Part shown: positions 25,401 to 35,172 of the stretch, one piece after another
How positions within the stretch are numbered: position 1 is the stretch's first letter
Layout of the letters: every line of letters begins with the position of its first letter
Assembly (NCBI GenBank): GCA_026874595.1
Contig: CM049317.1
Span: 22,516,882 to 22,580,881, forward strand
From: Sipunculus nudus
Lineage: Eukaryota; Annelida; Sipuncula; Golfingiida; Sipunculidae
DNA length: 64,000 nt
Reading direction: 5' to 3'
Program-made: the position numbers and the translations under genes
Notes under the pieces: model-generated
Database searches by the model: none
The model's input: only the letters and a program-made list of their open reading frames with translations
Told to the model about the DNA's origin: nothing

Positions 25401-26576
25401 ATTGTTTGTGAAGCATGTGCTACCAACTATACTCCGATTCCTGTACTTATTGATCTAACTTTCCTCTGTAACTATAATTTAGATCTTCTGAAGTAACATT
25501 TTGTTTACGAAATACCAGTATTTGTAATCGTAAAATGTACCATGGAGGAATATAATAGACAGCGAATTTTATTACCAAACTCATTCTTTATATAACTCAG
25601 GAATTGGAGCGGTATATAATTGTACCCAAAATGACTTCCATGGAAAAAAAGTGATTTGAACATTTCAACAAGTTCTTCTTAATATTCTTTACTGATTGGC
25701 AATTTCTGCTCTCCTTATATAAGCATTAAGCGATTGGTAAAATTGAAAGCAAGGAACGTTCAATTTGTAAAGCCTTTTTATCAGAAACAAAAATGACAAC
25801 ATCACTGCATCCAACGGACGTGTTATCTTCGTGCAACACAAGTAACTGTCTTTCATGTAGGTGGCATAAATGTTTACATTTGCATTAAAAGTGTTCGTTC
25901 CTCAAACCAAACACATGTAAAAAAATATCCCCAAGTTATTTTCATTGACGGTACGTTGCTTTCATCCTCTCTTGTTAAATTAACTCACGAAGAGGATTCA
26001 CTTTTTTTTTTGTCTGATGGAAACTGTAATCCATTAAAACCAACACTACAGCACTGGTCGATTATCTAATCGAAATGTTATTGCAGCTGAACAGACTACA
26101 ACATGTTTTACCGGGCTGATGATTGGATTTGCCACTGGGCTTGTCATAATAGTTCTTGTGATACCAGGCATAACGTACTGGTGTATACATCGGAGAAGAC
26201 GGTAGGCGAAAGCAAGTTAATTCTGATAGAAGTAAGCAGGCTCATTTGAAGTAGCGGCCCGTAATGAAATGACGTTTGGTGTTTACTTGATAAATTAGCC
26301 TTCTAATTTACTTAAGATCTTCTTTTAAAAAATGTTTATATAAGAAATATATGTTTATTTCATTTGTCATTACACCGTTTACACAGTGCATATTGCTTTT
26401 CATTTTATTTTTTTTTTGGGTAATATAGGTCCTGTCAAGGTATTGTACAAGATCCACATGGGACGCCAATGGCTACCGCTACAGGAACCATCGCAAGCAA
26501 TCTCGAAGGGGACAGGTCAAACCTTGTTCAAGCATCATTGATTGCCCGCGGTGTATGTCAATATGCAGGTGCATGA
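19194..26576 (+). CDS. C-type-lectin-like membrane receptor, copy A (truncated tail, damaged donor)
   Basis: Six-exon gene reconstructed from splice signals: 19,194-19,269, 21,775-21,981, 22,682-22,924, 24,846-24,995, 26,087-26,201 and 26,429-26,576. The total is 939 nt (312 residues plus stop). Introns are phase 1 except the last, which is phase 2. Layout: short signal peptide, lectin-like domain 1 (exon 2 and start of exon 3), domain 2 (exons 3-4), transmembrane helix followed by RRRR (exon 5), cytoplasmic tail (exon 6). Two lesions distinguish it from copy B. The exon 3 donor reads GAG|GCCCGT rather than GAG|GTCCGT. A TGA at 26,574-26,576 replaces a glycine codon and removes the last 32 residues, including three tyrosines. 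It is either a truncated receptor variant or an early pseudogene. No Ca2+-binding EPN/WND motif is visible, so classical sugar binding is unlikely. The ligand is unknown. Confidence 0.68.
19311..19420. repeat. Compound (TA)n(TG)n(TA)n microsatellite in intron 1
   Basis: A TA tract, a short TG run, then a second TA tract, directly downstream of exon 1. Copy B has the same compound tract at about 35,070-35,170. In copy C the paralogy ends at the equivalent TA tract (50,298). Confidence 0.95.
19421..20808 (+). other. Intron 1 of gene A, first half: no recognisable element
   Basis: Shared with copy B (about 35,171-36,610). Two overlapping short open frames near 19,615-19,900 are present in both copies, but they differ at their stops and resemble no family I know. 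I treat them as chance. Confidence 0.5.
20809..21300 (+). mobile_element. Degenerate LINE reverse-transcriptase fragment in intron 1 (A)
   Basis: The plus-strand translation carries [21 protein letters not shown] and SGFIPGPV, recognisable as the RT palm region (canonical form: a DFxKAFDxxxH-like block followed by GVPQGS-like sequence). After a frameshift comes TYADDTKMY, with the catalytic YADD at 21,159-21,170. No intact frame remains. This LINE differs in family and orientation from the one at 800-17,010. Copy B has the same relic at about 36,611-37,100. Confidence 0.72.
21775..21981 (+). CDS. Gene A exon 2: first lectin-like domain
   Basis: Acceptor CAACTAAG|GG, donor AAAA|GTAAGT, 207 nt, phase 1 to 1. 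The translation has the lectin-fold signature: TYDWAVTTC near the start, LASERQDS, then MWLGIRY and VWNWIRPG, corresponding to the WIGL and W-x-W core strands. Five replacement and one silent difference from copy B were counted by hand. Confidence 0.72.
22682..22924 (+). CDS. Gene A exon 3: end of domain 1, start of lectin-like domain 2
   Basis: Acceptor TTTTTTCCATAG|GT. Shows NWFGVFERC (the W..A...C helix of a new domain), MGGVLVNTD and [14 protein letters not shown] (WIGL and W-x-W-like strands). The phase-1 donor expected from copy B falls at 22,925, where A has GC instead of GT. If unspliced here, translation would run six more residues past the donor codon and stop at TAA. Confidence 0.66.
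23170..24730. mobile_element. DNA-transposon-like insertion with AATAGACGCC-type ends (intron 3, A)
   Basis: The left end has CAGACGCCGGGCCTTAAATA, TAGTCGCC and AATAGACGCCGG. The right end (about 24,630-24,720) has the same words inverted, AAACGCCGG, TAGACGCC and CGCCCGGGCGTCTATT. This gives roughly 1.55 kb with inverted, multiply repeated subtermini. Inside, a segment of about 185-190 bp (from about 23,930) is repeated in diverged form from about 24,110. I see no transposase and cannot assign a superfamily. Copy B carries it at about 39,046-40,610, so it predates the duplication. Confidence 0.5.
24846..24995 (+). CDS. Gene A exon 4: C-terminal half of lectin-like domain 2
   Basis: Acceptor TGTGTGCAG|AT, donor ACGG|GTAACA, 150 nt. 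Encodes [14 protein letters not shown], then [15 protein letters not shown]. The spacing of the three cysteines with the preceding exon 3 cysteine matches the four-cysteine lectin-fold pattern. The W-N-D calcium motif is replaced by WKPIN, which argues against Ca2+-dependent carbohydrate binding. Confidence 0.72.
26087..26201 (+). CDS. Gene A exon 5: transmembrane segment
   Basis: Acceptor TTATTGCAG|CT, donor GACG|GTAGGC, 115 nt, phase 1 in and 2 out. Encodes a hydrophobic run ([20 protein letters not shown]) followed by YWCIHRRR, a basic stop-transfer sequence that fits type I topology. Confidence 0.72.
26429..26576 (+). CDS. Gene A exon 6: truncated cytoplasmic tail
   Basis: Acceptor TAATATAG|GT. 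Compared with B it has a 12-bp in-frame insertion near the start. It stops at TGA 26,574 after QYAGA. The sequence after the stop remains alignable to B's coding tail, but frame-neutral changes have also accumulated there. Confidence 0.68.
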
Positions 26577-26714
26577 TACTACGTGATCGATCCGGATTAC
26601 GCAAGGTGGAGCACAGGGCGCCCTGTTGTTGGGGAGACGATACTTCCCTCCACCGGAAGGGTAAAGCCATGAAAAACATCAGAATGGATTTGGTTAACTT
26701 TGACACAAAGAAGA

Positions 26715-26720
26715 AATAAA
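26715..26720 (+). terminator. AATAAA polyadenylation signal (gene A)
   Basis: A canonical AATAAA about 140 bp after the A stop codon; the equivalent in B is at 42,579-42,584. The A/B similarity ends shortly afterwards. Confidence 0.55.
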
Positions 26721-26752
26721 GAACTTGAATTGAATAGCAGTAATTTTCCATT

Positions 26753-27440
26753 TTTTGTAGGGAGGTCCTAGGCAAATTTCATAGGAAACCTAAAGTTGGG
26801 TCACTGAAGCCTATATTTTGCTCCCTACGGGCCGATAACATGATTTTGAGCACCAAGAAATACAGGGTAAAGATTGTATCCATTTTCCTTCGAACCCTCT
26901 TTTGTAAAATCCTTGGAATCCTGGGCAGGTTTCCTATTAATTCTTAAATATTTATTTTCTGTCGATTTTTCATTAGCCATAGGCTATTTCACAGACGATG
27001 TATAACATCAATTAAAGAAATGAGCACCAAGTCAAATCTAGCTGATTTCATAGCACATGGACCACTTGTTTTCAAATGAAGTGGTCGTCTTTTAACACTT
27101 ACAAATTGTCCTTGTTGGACCTAAAATCGTCTTACTCAACAACCAGGGAGGTTCATAAAACGTATACCTTGAAACCTGAAATTAGGTCTCAGTTACCCAT
27201 ATTCATAAAGTTTTGAAGCTTGTAAAACCCCAGAATTATTAAAAAAATATATATAAATGCTGCAGTATCTGAACAACTGATCCATTGCTCGCCATAATTC
27301 TTTGCACGCATTTCCATCAATCATGGAATATTTCATTAGTTCCTATAGACTTGTGGCACCACCTCGATATTTTTTAACGCATTTTTTCCATTTATTTTGG
27401 AGACTTTCACTCTGGGAGACATGTTGCCCATTGTTCAGTT
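26753..27440. repeat. Dispersed repeat pieces (GACCTAATTT...CCTCCC family)
   Basis: Two segments. At about 26,756-26,890, GGGAGGTCCTAGGCAAAT and GATTTTGAGCACC resemble 44,135-44,260. At about 27,100-27,240, the reverse complement of the stretch around AACCAGGGAGGTTC and GAAATTAGGTCTCAGTTAC matches 60,310-60,410. They look like diverged members of one interspersed family without coding capacity. Confidence 0.45.
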
Positions 27441-27993
27441 ATCCATGAATTCAGCTAACCGTGATGGCCTATGGAAAACTAGTTTACGTTTAAGCACATT
27501 GTAAAATCAGTATCTTAAATTTGGCCAAACGTTTCATATAAACACTATTGATTTAATTTTCACAGTATGTATAAATAATGATTTAATCTATTAAAATCTG
27601 AAATTTGAAAATAAAAGCTCAAAAATGGGGCTAGAAATTGAATCCTTACCCTCCCCCTCCACACACAGCAATATTCATCAAGTGTTATGCAGTAATTGTT
27701 ATTGTTTGAACTTTATTTTTTTAACTGTAAAGCTTTTTCCACTCATATATATAAAACATTACGTGAGATGGTAATGCAAGGAGTAATCCAGGTATGTAGC
27801 TTCTTCAAAGAATTTGAATTTCTGTTTAGAAAATTTGAACGAACTATAATATAAGTAAACCCACCAGAAAGCATAATGAGGTAATATATGAGCTGGATTA
27901 ATGAAAAATAAGGTTACAATTTAGAATCGGGAATTCGCGATCAAGTGTTATTTTAATATGTGTTTATCATTTTGCAAATTTATAAAATATATA
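27441..27993. other. No recognisable feature
   Basis: AT-rich spacer between copies A and B. I see no gene or defined repeat. Confidence 0.5.
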
Positions 27994-29021
27994 CAGTAGA
28001 GCGCCGCTATTCCGAATGCCGAATTTAAAAAAACCGTTTTTCCGAAATTTGAAAATCGGAAACCAAAATATTTTTTTTAAGCATGTTAATATCTCAAATG
28101 ATTTTCTTTGTAATTACGGTTGATGGAGCCTGCAACCAAGTGTTTAAGCCCAGTGGTGACCTTAATTAATTAGTTCTGGGCCGATGTTATCGCCGGGAAA
28201 GGTCAGAAAACTACAGCTAGTTCTGCAACGCTAGGTTCCCCTTTTGCCCAGAAAGCGGTTGAGTAGTTTATCCGAGGGGCACTTTTGTGTTATCAACCAT
28301 TATCTCGCTTTTACTCAAGCAAGCCTAGTTCGTCGGCTTGGGCTAGATATCACACCAAATAACTGAGCAGTTTACTCGCATGGACATTGGTGAGGTATCA
28401 TTTATACATCGCTTGTGCTCAAATAGGTCTATATGTGCGAGGACAAAGCGTGCCGGTCTGGCCATACAGATAAGCAGTACATTTATAAAAACAATTGTGT
28501 CGTCTACTAAACTCGCCGTTATTCAGCTTTTTCATCATTTCACTTCACTGTCAAGAAGAACACTACTGAAGCACGATCGTCTTGATGTCAATTGTCAGAG
28601 ATATAGAGTCAAAGAAAAGAAAACCGATCGCTGTATGCCTTGATGACAAGGTGACAATCCTTGAGCGTCCAGACTGTGGTGACAAGCCTGCCATCATCCA
28701 GATGTTAAAAAATAAAGAAACCATTCTCAAGTCAGGAAGTTAATTATGCGACGTAGGCAAGGGTATTCAAATAGTTACATTAGATCTGAAAGTTATAGAT
28801 TATCTTTACCAATCAAGCTCTGCAATATATCCAATATTTTTATATGTCAGTTACGTAGGTTGAAAAGAAACAAGGTGTTCCCTAAGTAAAGTGGCGTTAA
28901 AATAATCACTAACTGTTGTACGAACTTGCCGCTTTATCCCAGACCGATTTTTTCGAAAAATAATTTTTTTCCGAAAGAAGAGTTTGTCCCCTTACGCTTT
29001 CGGATCAATTGCGCTGTACTG
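27994..29021 (+). mobile_element. Tigger/pogo-like DNA transposon, decayed, 1.03 kb
   Basis: TA dinucleotides flank both ends. The ends are inverted: the left reads CAGTAGAGCGCCGCTATTCC and the reverse complement of the right reads CAGTACAGCGCAATTGATCC. Near 28,610-28,740 a plus-strand frame reads KRKPIAVCLDDKVTILERPD followed by a block with MLKNKETIL. This is the CENP-B-type N-terminal DNA-binding helix-turn-helix of Tigger transposases, apparently with the middle deleted, then a stop. No DDE catalytic domain remains, so the copy is non-autonomous. It lies between the two gene copies and has no counterpart in B's flank at 42,620. Confidence 0.72.
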
Positions 29022-29762
29022 TATATATTTTTTTGTAACAGATAAAATACATCTATGCATAATCCAAAGCTCTTTGGTCTTAATAAGGGATTGATTGTGG
29101 TGCATTTTAGAATGGCGAATCAACAAATATATTCAGATGTATATTTTGTATTGTAAATTTATAAAATCAAAAAACTTATAAAAAATATTTGATATAATAA
29201 AAAAATGAGGATCTAATGCAATAATTTGTTCAATTTTTTCTTCCTCATTAGAATGGGAAAATAAGTTTTTCAGCTTTGCTTGTTCATCTGTCTGTTAATT
29301 TTTTTAGAAAATATTTAATAATCATGAATCAAGGTTTAGCTAAGCTGACTGTCAGCCAACTTTGCTATAGTGATCGGTCAGCGTCCGTCTGTCCGTCCGT
29401 CCATCCGTATGTCTGTCTGTCTGTTAGACTGGCATGTTTTGACTTCGTTAGAAGTACGCATCTGAAACTCAGCATACTGTTAGATCTCCCAAAGATCTAC
29501 TACCGAACCCGAAATTAGGTCACTGTGACCTCATTTTTGTGATATTATAAAGAAAAAAAACTCCATATTTCGATATAAATCTATTGTTACTCTTTAAGAT
29601 TGCACAATACCAAAACCACTTGTGTTGTTTTGCTCATATTTGGCATAAAGATTAATCCATATATTTCGTATGGACGTTTTCTAAATTAGGTAAATATTGT
29701 GTAACTTTCTAGGAGTACTCGGCCATAGCATAAGATAAGATAAGAAAATCTATAGTTTATTG

Positions 29763-29803
<41 letters not shown>
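29763..29803. repeat. (TA)n microsatellite (copy B)
   Basis: About 20 TA units, paralogous to the longer tract at 630-684. Confidence 0.95.
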
Positions 29804-29806
<3 letters not shown>

Positions 29807-29929
29807 AAATCATCACATACAATAGTATTTGGCTTGACTGGTTTGCTTAAACAAACACATTAAACGAGAAATAATAAAATAAAATTTTGTATACAAAAAA
29901 AGGACGAATGACAAAAAATATTTGACAAT

Positions 29930-32730
29930 ATCATTGTGCTGCAAGTGATTTATTTAATTCCCGAACGGCTGACGCGTATGTGCTAGTTTGGGTTCTTTTG
30001 GAATTGCCTGATAGCGACCTATAGCGAAGCCCCCGATTTCATTTTTTTAAACAAATAGTGTGCCTGATGACTATAGTCTTCTATAATGTTGTTTGCTTTT
30101 TAACAATCGTGTTTGAAATATGGAGTCAGCTGTGGGTAAACCAACCCCAATGATCCTCTCAGCTGTTCTAACTACCCTCGAATGACGGTTCCTTTCCTCG
30201 ACAGTAATGCTGCCTCCCCATACAGTGACTGACAACGTCAGGACTCCCTGAATTACCGCCCGATAAAACTTTAATAAAATCGGTTGACTGAGCCCGAAAT
30301 CTTTTAGGTTCCTAAGAAAGAATAAACATTGTTGTGCCTTCTTTACGCAATGATTAACTTTTTCGGCCCACTTAAAATCAGAAGTAATAAAAATTCCTAA
30401 AACTTTAAAAGTGAACGATTTCAACCTCGGAGCCTTCAGTTACTAAGTGTAATATTTCAGTTTTCTTCCGTCTAAAATCAATTATCATCTCCTTGGTTTT
30501 CTTTATATTTAACTCCAGATTATTTTCACAGCATTACGAAGTTAAAGTTTTAATTTTATTGCAGTAAACACTTTCATTATTTCCCCGGATGAAATGTTGT
30601 CATCTGCAAATTTTACAATCAGGGCAATCATCAGAAGTAGAGACACAGTCATAGGTGAATAGAGAGTTCAATTTTGGTGAAAGCACACAACCTTTGGGTG
30701 CTCCAGTGTTTAAGACCAATTCTTCGGAAATAATGTTATCAATCTTAACCACTTGAGGCTGATTTGTTTAAAAGTCTAAGATCCAGTTACACATTTTAAT
30801 ATTAAGACCCAGTTCTGATAGTTTTCTGATAGTGATAATTTATGGGGAAGGATAGTGTTAAAGGCTGAGCTGATATCAATGAATAAAACCCTTACATAGG
30901 TAGATTCTCGTAAGTCGAGATGTTTAAAAATACGGTAAAGTGTGAATTATACAGCGTCATCTTCGGAGCGGTTACTACGATAGGCGAACTGAAAAGGATC
31001 AAAAGTTTCTGAAATACAGACTTTGAGATAATTTAACACCAGTCGCTCAAAACTCTTGGCAATTACAGAAGTTAATGCAACAGGACGATAGTCATTCAAG
31101 CATGATGCATGAAATTTTTTTCGGGACAGGAATAATCATTGATCGTTTAAAGAGCTCTGGCACTGTACACGATCGCAAGGACCGGTTAAAAAGAAGAGTG
31201 AGAACACCGGATATTTCATCGGCGCAAGTTCTTAATAGTCGCGGCGTGATACCATCAGGAACAGCCGCCTTTCGTATGTCTAAGCAGGCAAGAATTCTCA
31301 TGGCATCTAAAGTTTTTATAACAAATGGAGGCGGATTGTCACATGATGTCTTCTCAGAAAGGTTTTCAGGCCGATCAAAGCGAGCATAAAATTTGTTTAG
31401 TTCATCAGGAAGATTCGGATCGTCTGAGATAGGGTTAGTACTCAGTTTTCTTGTTCACGGTACAATTGCCTTTATGCGCTGCCACGGCTGCCTGGAATCA
31501 TCCGTTGTCCCTAGAGCAGATTCCAGCTTTTCGGTATATTTGATTTTAGCGAATTTGATGGCACGTCTACCTTCATATTTAGCTTATTTAAATTTGTTTG
31601 AGTCACCACTTCGATATGCCATGTCTCTGTCAATCAATTTATATCTGATTGAACGGTTGAACTATGGTTTATTATTTGGGTACCCTGTAACATTTTTATG
31701 CGGTATGCATAGCGCCTGACAGAATCTCAGGTAATGAACAACCACCTCTGTGCTCTTGTTTAAATCATTGTTCAACAACACAGACCAATCAGTGCAAGCG
31801 TAGCAGCCTTGAAGGGATTGAATGGTGATTTCGCTACATTGTGGAAAGGACTTAACAATGGGTTTTCCACGCTTCAGTTGCTGGCGATACTGGGGCACAA
31901 GGTGAACCATGTTGTGAGTCCCCGAGCGGGGCGCGTCGTAGATACATGTACACGTCTTCAATCGTGGTGTAACAATGATCCAAAACCTTGCCATATCGTG
32001 TTGTACATTTAGAATGTTGATAATATTTCGGTTGGCATTTTTTCAAATTAGTATGGTTGAAGTCTCCAGCTTTAATGTTAATAATCTCTGGGTTTTTATT
32101 TTCGTTTTCAGTCACAATACTTGACAGCTGTTCGATAGCAGACAAAGCATTCGCTTCTTGGGGGGATATAGGCGATGGTCAAAATCGGTGAACTAAATTC
32201 TCTTGGCAGGTAGAATGGGCGACACTTAATTGACAGAGATTCCATCTATGGGGTACATGATCTAGAAATCACTTTCGTGTCCTTACACCATTTTTCGTTA
32301 ATAAGAAAACACACTCCACCACCCATTGATTTAGCAACACAGTCAAATTGACGACCATGGCGTAAAATAGCGAAACCTGAAGCGTCACGGCGGAGTCAGG
32401 GATATTATCGTCGAGCCTTGTCTCGGTGATGAAATATGCGCATCACTGACCGTAGTCTTTTCTTGTGGATACATGACAGCAAAATTCGTCGAATTTATTG
32501 CAGAAGGAACGGGCATCGGCTAATATGATGTTTGGTAGAGGCACCCGCGAGTTGCGTCTCCGTAAGCGTACGAGTGCCCCCTCCCCCAACCCCCTCGCTT
32601 GCTATGCCTCCGTCTACGAGAATGGTTCTGTTGGCCTGTACAATGACCTGACTTGTGAACTGAATTGTTCACAATTTCATCGATAAAATTCACATTTGCG
32701 AGGGTATTATAATCCAATTGATAATCACTC
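29930..32730 (-). mobile_element. LINE (copy B), continuous, dead
   Basis: Minus-strand non-LTR element without the minisatellite. Reading down from 32,730: basic leader and endonuclease N-terminus, linker fragments (31,662-32,145), RT start with KAAVPDGITPRLL and VPELFKRS (31,092-31,301), the NDYRPVALTSV and QFAYR blocks, the YADD-type box near 30,610, and the C-terminal domain with VLGIFITSDFKW (30,071-30,424). At 31,273/31,274 the frame reads LACLDIRKAAVPDG, a normal-looking LINE sequence. This shows that B preserves the pre-insertion site. Frameshifts and stops make it inactive. Confidence 0.88.
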
Positions 32731-33064
32731 CAGCTAAGATGGTATAAATCCTCTCTTCCGTAAGTATGCGTAAGAATAAAATCCTGGCACTATGAGTGAA
32801 CATGTATTATAATGTATATTATCAACATATGAAGAAAGATATTTATCAAAATTATATGGTAACTGTTGAAGCCTTTTCCCAGCATGTAACTGTATTTAAA
32901 TAGATTTAATTGTATACAAGAAATTAGGTCTTTATTTGAAAGTTATTAGCCTAAGTGTACAATCAATGCCAAATGTTGCCCATTTTTTCACCCTATGATT
33001 ACTTTTATTCAAGTTTTCAACCACCATGTCAAGAATTGTTGAGGCCAGAACGGTACTGTAGTAC

Positions 33065-33066
<2 letters not shown>

Positions 33067-33101
<35 letters not shown>
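33067..33101. repeat. (GA)n microsatellite (copy B)
   Basis: Shorter paralogue of the tract at 17,366-17,424. Confidence 0.95.
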
Positions 33102-33105
<4 letters not shown>

Positions 33106-33509
33106 TGCAGCTCCGGCCTCCCAAACCTATTACATAACTCACTTCATTTCTGGGTCTCTTTACTCAGCTGAGTCTAGGTCCCCCTCAGTTGCACATTTAT
33201 GCCTGTAAGCACTGTTGATATAATTTTATAAGATGCACATATATTAATTTAAGCTGTTACGGTCTCAAATGTGAAAGCAATTGAAAAAAAAATTATAAGA
33301 CCATGTCATAGGTGATGTGGCCACCTGAGGCTGTTTATGTAACAATTGACCGGTCAAATAAACAAGATGAATCTGAGAATTTCATTGATGATATAAACAG
33401 ATGTCATATTTAGGAACATGCTTCATCGTTGAAATATATGTTTATAACTATCACAATTCCCCTATATAGTCAATTACATGTCACTAGACTAATCAGCCTC
33501 GATGCATGT

Positions 33510-33847
33510 AAGTCCCTTCAAAATTCCCTATATGTTATGTAAAAGCGGGACCTCTATAAGGCGGACACCTCACTACTGCGGGCAACGAGCAGCAGATTTC
33601 AAATCAAACCAACATTATAAGAGTAAATGTAACTTATAAAAAACGGACACGATACGTCATCTCCGGCGCACACTGATCAGTCGCCCCGGGTAACATCAAA
33701 GGCTCCCGGTATTGTTGTTGTTCCCGAGACTGGAACACAAAAGGATTTTGCAATCCCAGTTGTTACCTTAATGCGTGCACGTGCTCATTTCACGGTGTGG
33801 TGTGCTCACAAGATAAACACAGCAAGGGTGAAGCGGTAAAAATCGTG
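33510..33847 (+). mobile_element. Tigger/pogo relic (copy B), termini lost
   Basis: Same trimmed insertion as at 17,831-18,167, with both terminal inverted repeats absent. The trimming therefore predates the A/B duplication. Confidence 0.75.
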
Positions 33848-34951
33848 CGTGTGTGTATAATTATTTCAGAACCATAATAGTTCTGAAATAAATTTGAACA
33901 CAGTAGGCGGAGGGGAAGCTGAATTATCACAGATACAATGGAGAGAAGATTTAGTATTTTTGTGCATGTACCTGACATGTTAATTCAGATTCCTTTGTTA
34001 AAGGAGTTAGGGCATCAATGGTCAATACTGCATTTAACGCTGAAGCATTAATCCAGATAGAAAAACGCTCTATCAAGTTAATGGCCACGTAAACCAGTAT
34101 AATGCATAAGCAAGTGACCTTCAGGTCACGTAAATAATGTAGTTGGCACACGAATATTAAATAATCACAAGTGGGTAAAAGCTCTGTTGGTATTACATTC
34201 TGTTTAATCTTCCGAGAATAAATAACTGCATTGGCAACCAATGTTGTGTTATTTCTTTAAAATAAATTTAAATCTTATTATCAACGTCGTGTATGTGTAT
34301 GTGGATTTTTTCATGTGCCAAGTACGTATTACTGAAGCCCCGGAAGAGCAAGTTTTCCTGTGTAAGATAAAACTAATTGTGTTCATCAAGGTAACTTATA
34401 CGTAATACACATGTCTAATTTGGCTCACCAGGGATTCAATATATTTGCATCAAATGATTTCTGTGTAATATGTCACTCTAAACCCGTATAGCCGTACCGA
34501 ATTGAAGAACCATGAAAAAAGTATTATATATTTTGGTTGCATCTCTTCTTTTAATATTTCAATTATTGCATCTTAAGTCAGCGTGTTTGCTTAGTAACCT
34601 CGCAAGAGTAATAACCACATAAATAATTGCATTTATATAAAGCACTAATTTCAGAATTAAGAGGAACAATGACTTGCATGATTCTGTAAATTTATAACAT
34701 TACTTAAACAATTACATTACTAATTATGTATTACTTCAATTATTAGGAACAAACGGAAAAAATAAACATGAACTGATACCGTTAATTACATAGAAAATGA
34801 AAATTAACACATGATAAAGACTATCAAAGTGGTATATAATTTCTATAATTTATTGGTAAAACAAAAACGCCACCACCAATCTAACATCCAGCTCATCCAT
34901 ATATATATATATATTTGTCATACACATGCCCAGACATGGTTATTTGCAGTC

Positions 34952-35027
34952 ATGTACCGGTTGATAATGCAAATGGGGCTAGCAGTTAGTCTCTTTTGTG
35001 TGCACGATTCTTACACGGATGGCAAAG
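34952..35027 (+). CDS. Gene B exon 1: signal peptide
   Basis: ATG at 34,952 begins [16 protein letters not shown]; donor AAAG|GTAACT in phase 1. The hydrophobic core is short because of the same 30-bp difference seen in copy A relative to the exon in copy C (50,166-50,271). Confidence 0.6.
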
Positions 35028-35066
35028 GTAACTTGATAAATTATCTGTGTTAACCTTCATATTAAA

Positions 35067-35116
<50 letters not shown>

Positions 35117-35121
35117 TTGAT

Positions 35122-35172
<51 letters not shown>

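Larger units (their letters stand above)
1..26752 (+). repeat. Segmental duplication, copy A
   Basis: This block aligns along its whole length with 29,134-42,620 in the same orientation. The base at position 1 corresponds to about 29,134, so the true left edge of A may lie outside the window. The right edge falls about 30 bases after the polyadenylation signal of the lectin-like gene, where A and B abruptly lose similarity. The main length difference is the 13.4-kb minisatellite, present only in A. Smaller differences include a deletion of about 75 bp near 18,238 in A (copies B and C retain the sequence) and short insertions in B near 35,705 and 38,070. Identity is about 96% by eye, not computed. 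Confidence 0.93.

Noticed and set aside
28380-28643. An 87-codon plus-strand frame as an independent gene
   Set aside because: It lies inside the Tigger-like element, in a different frame from the recognisable HTH relic, with no similarity I know.
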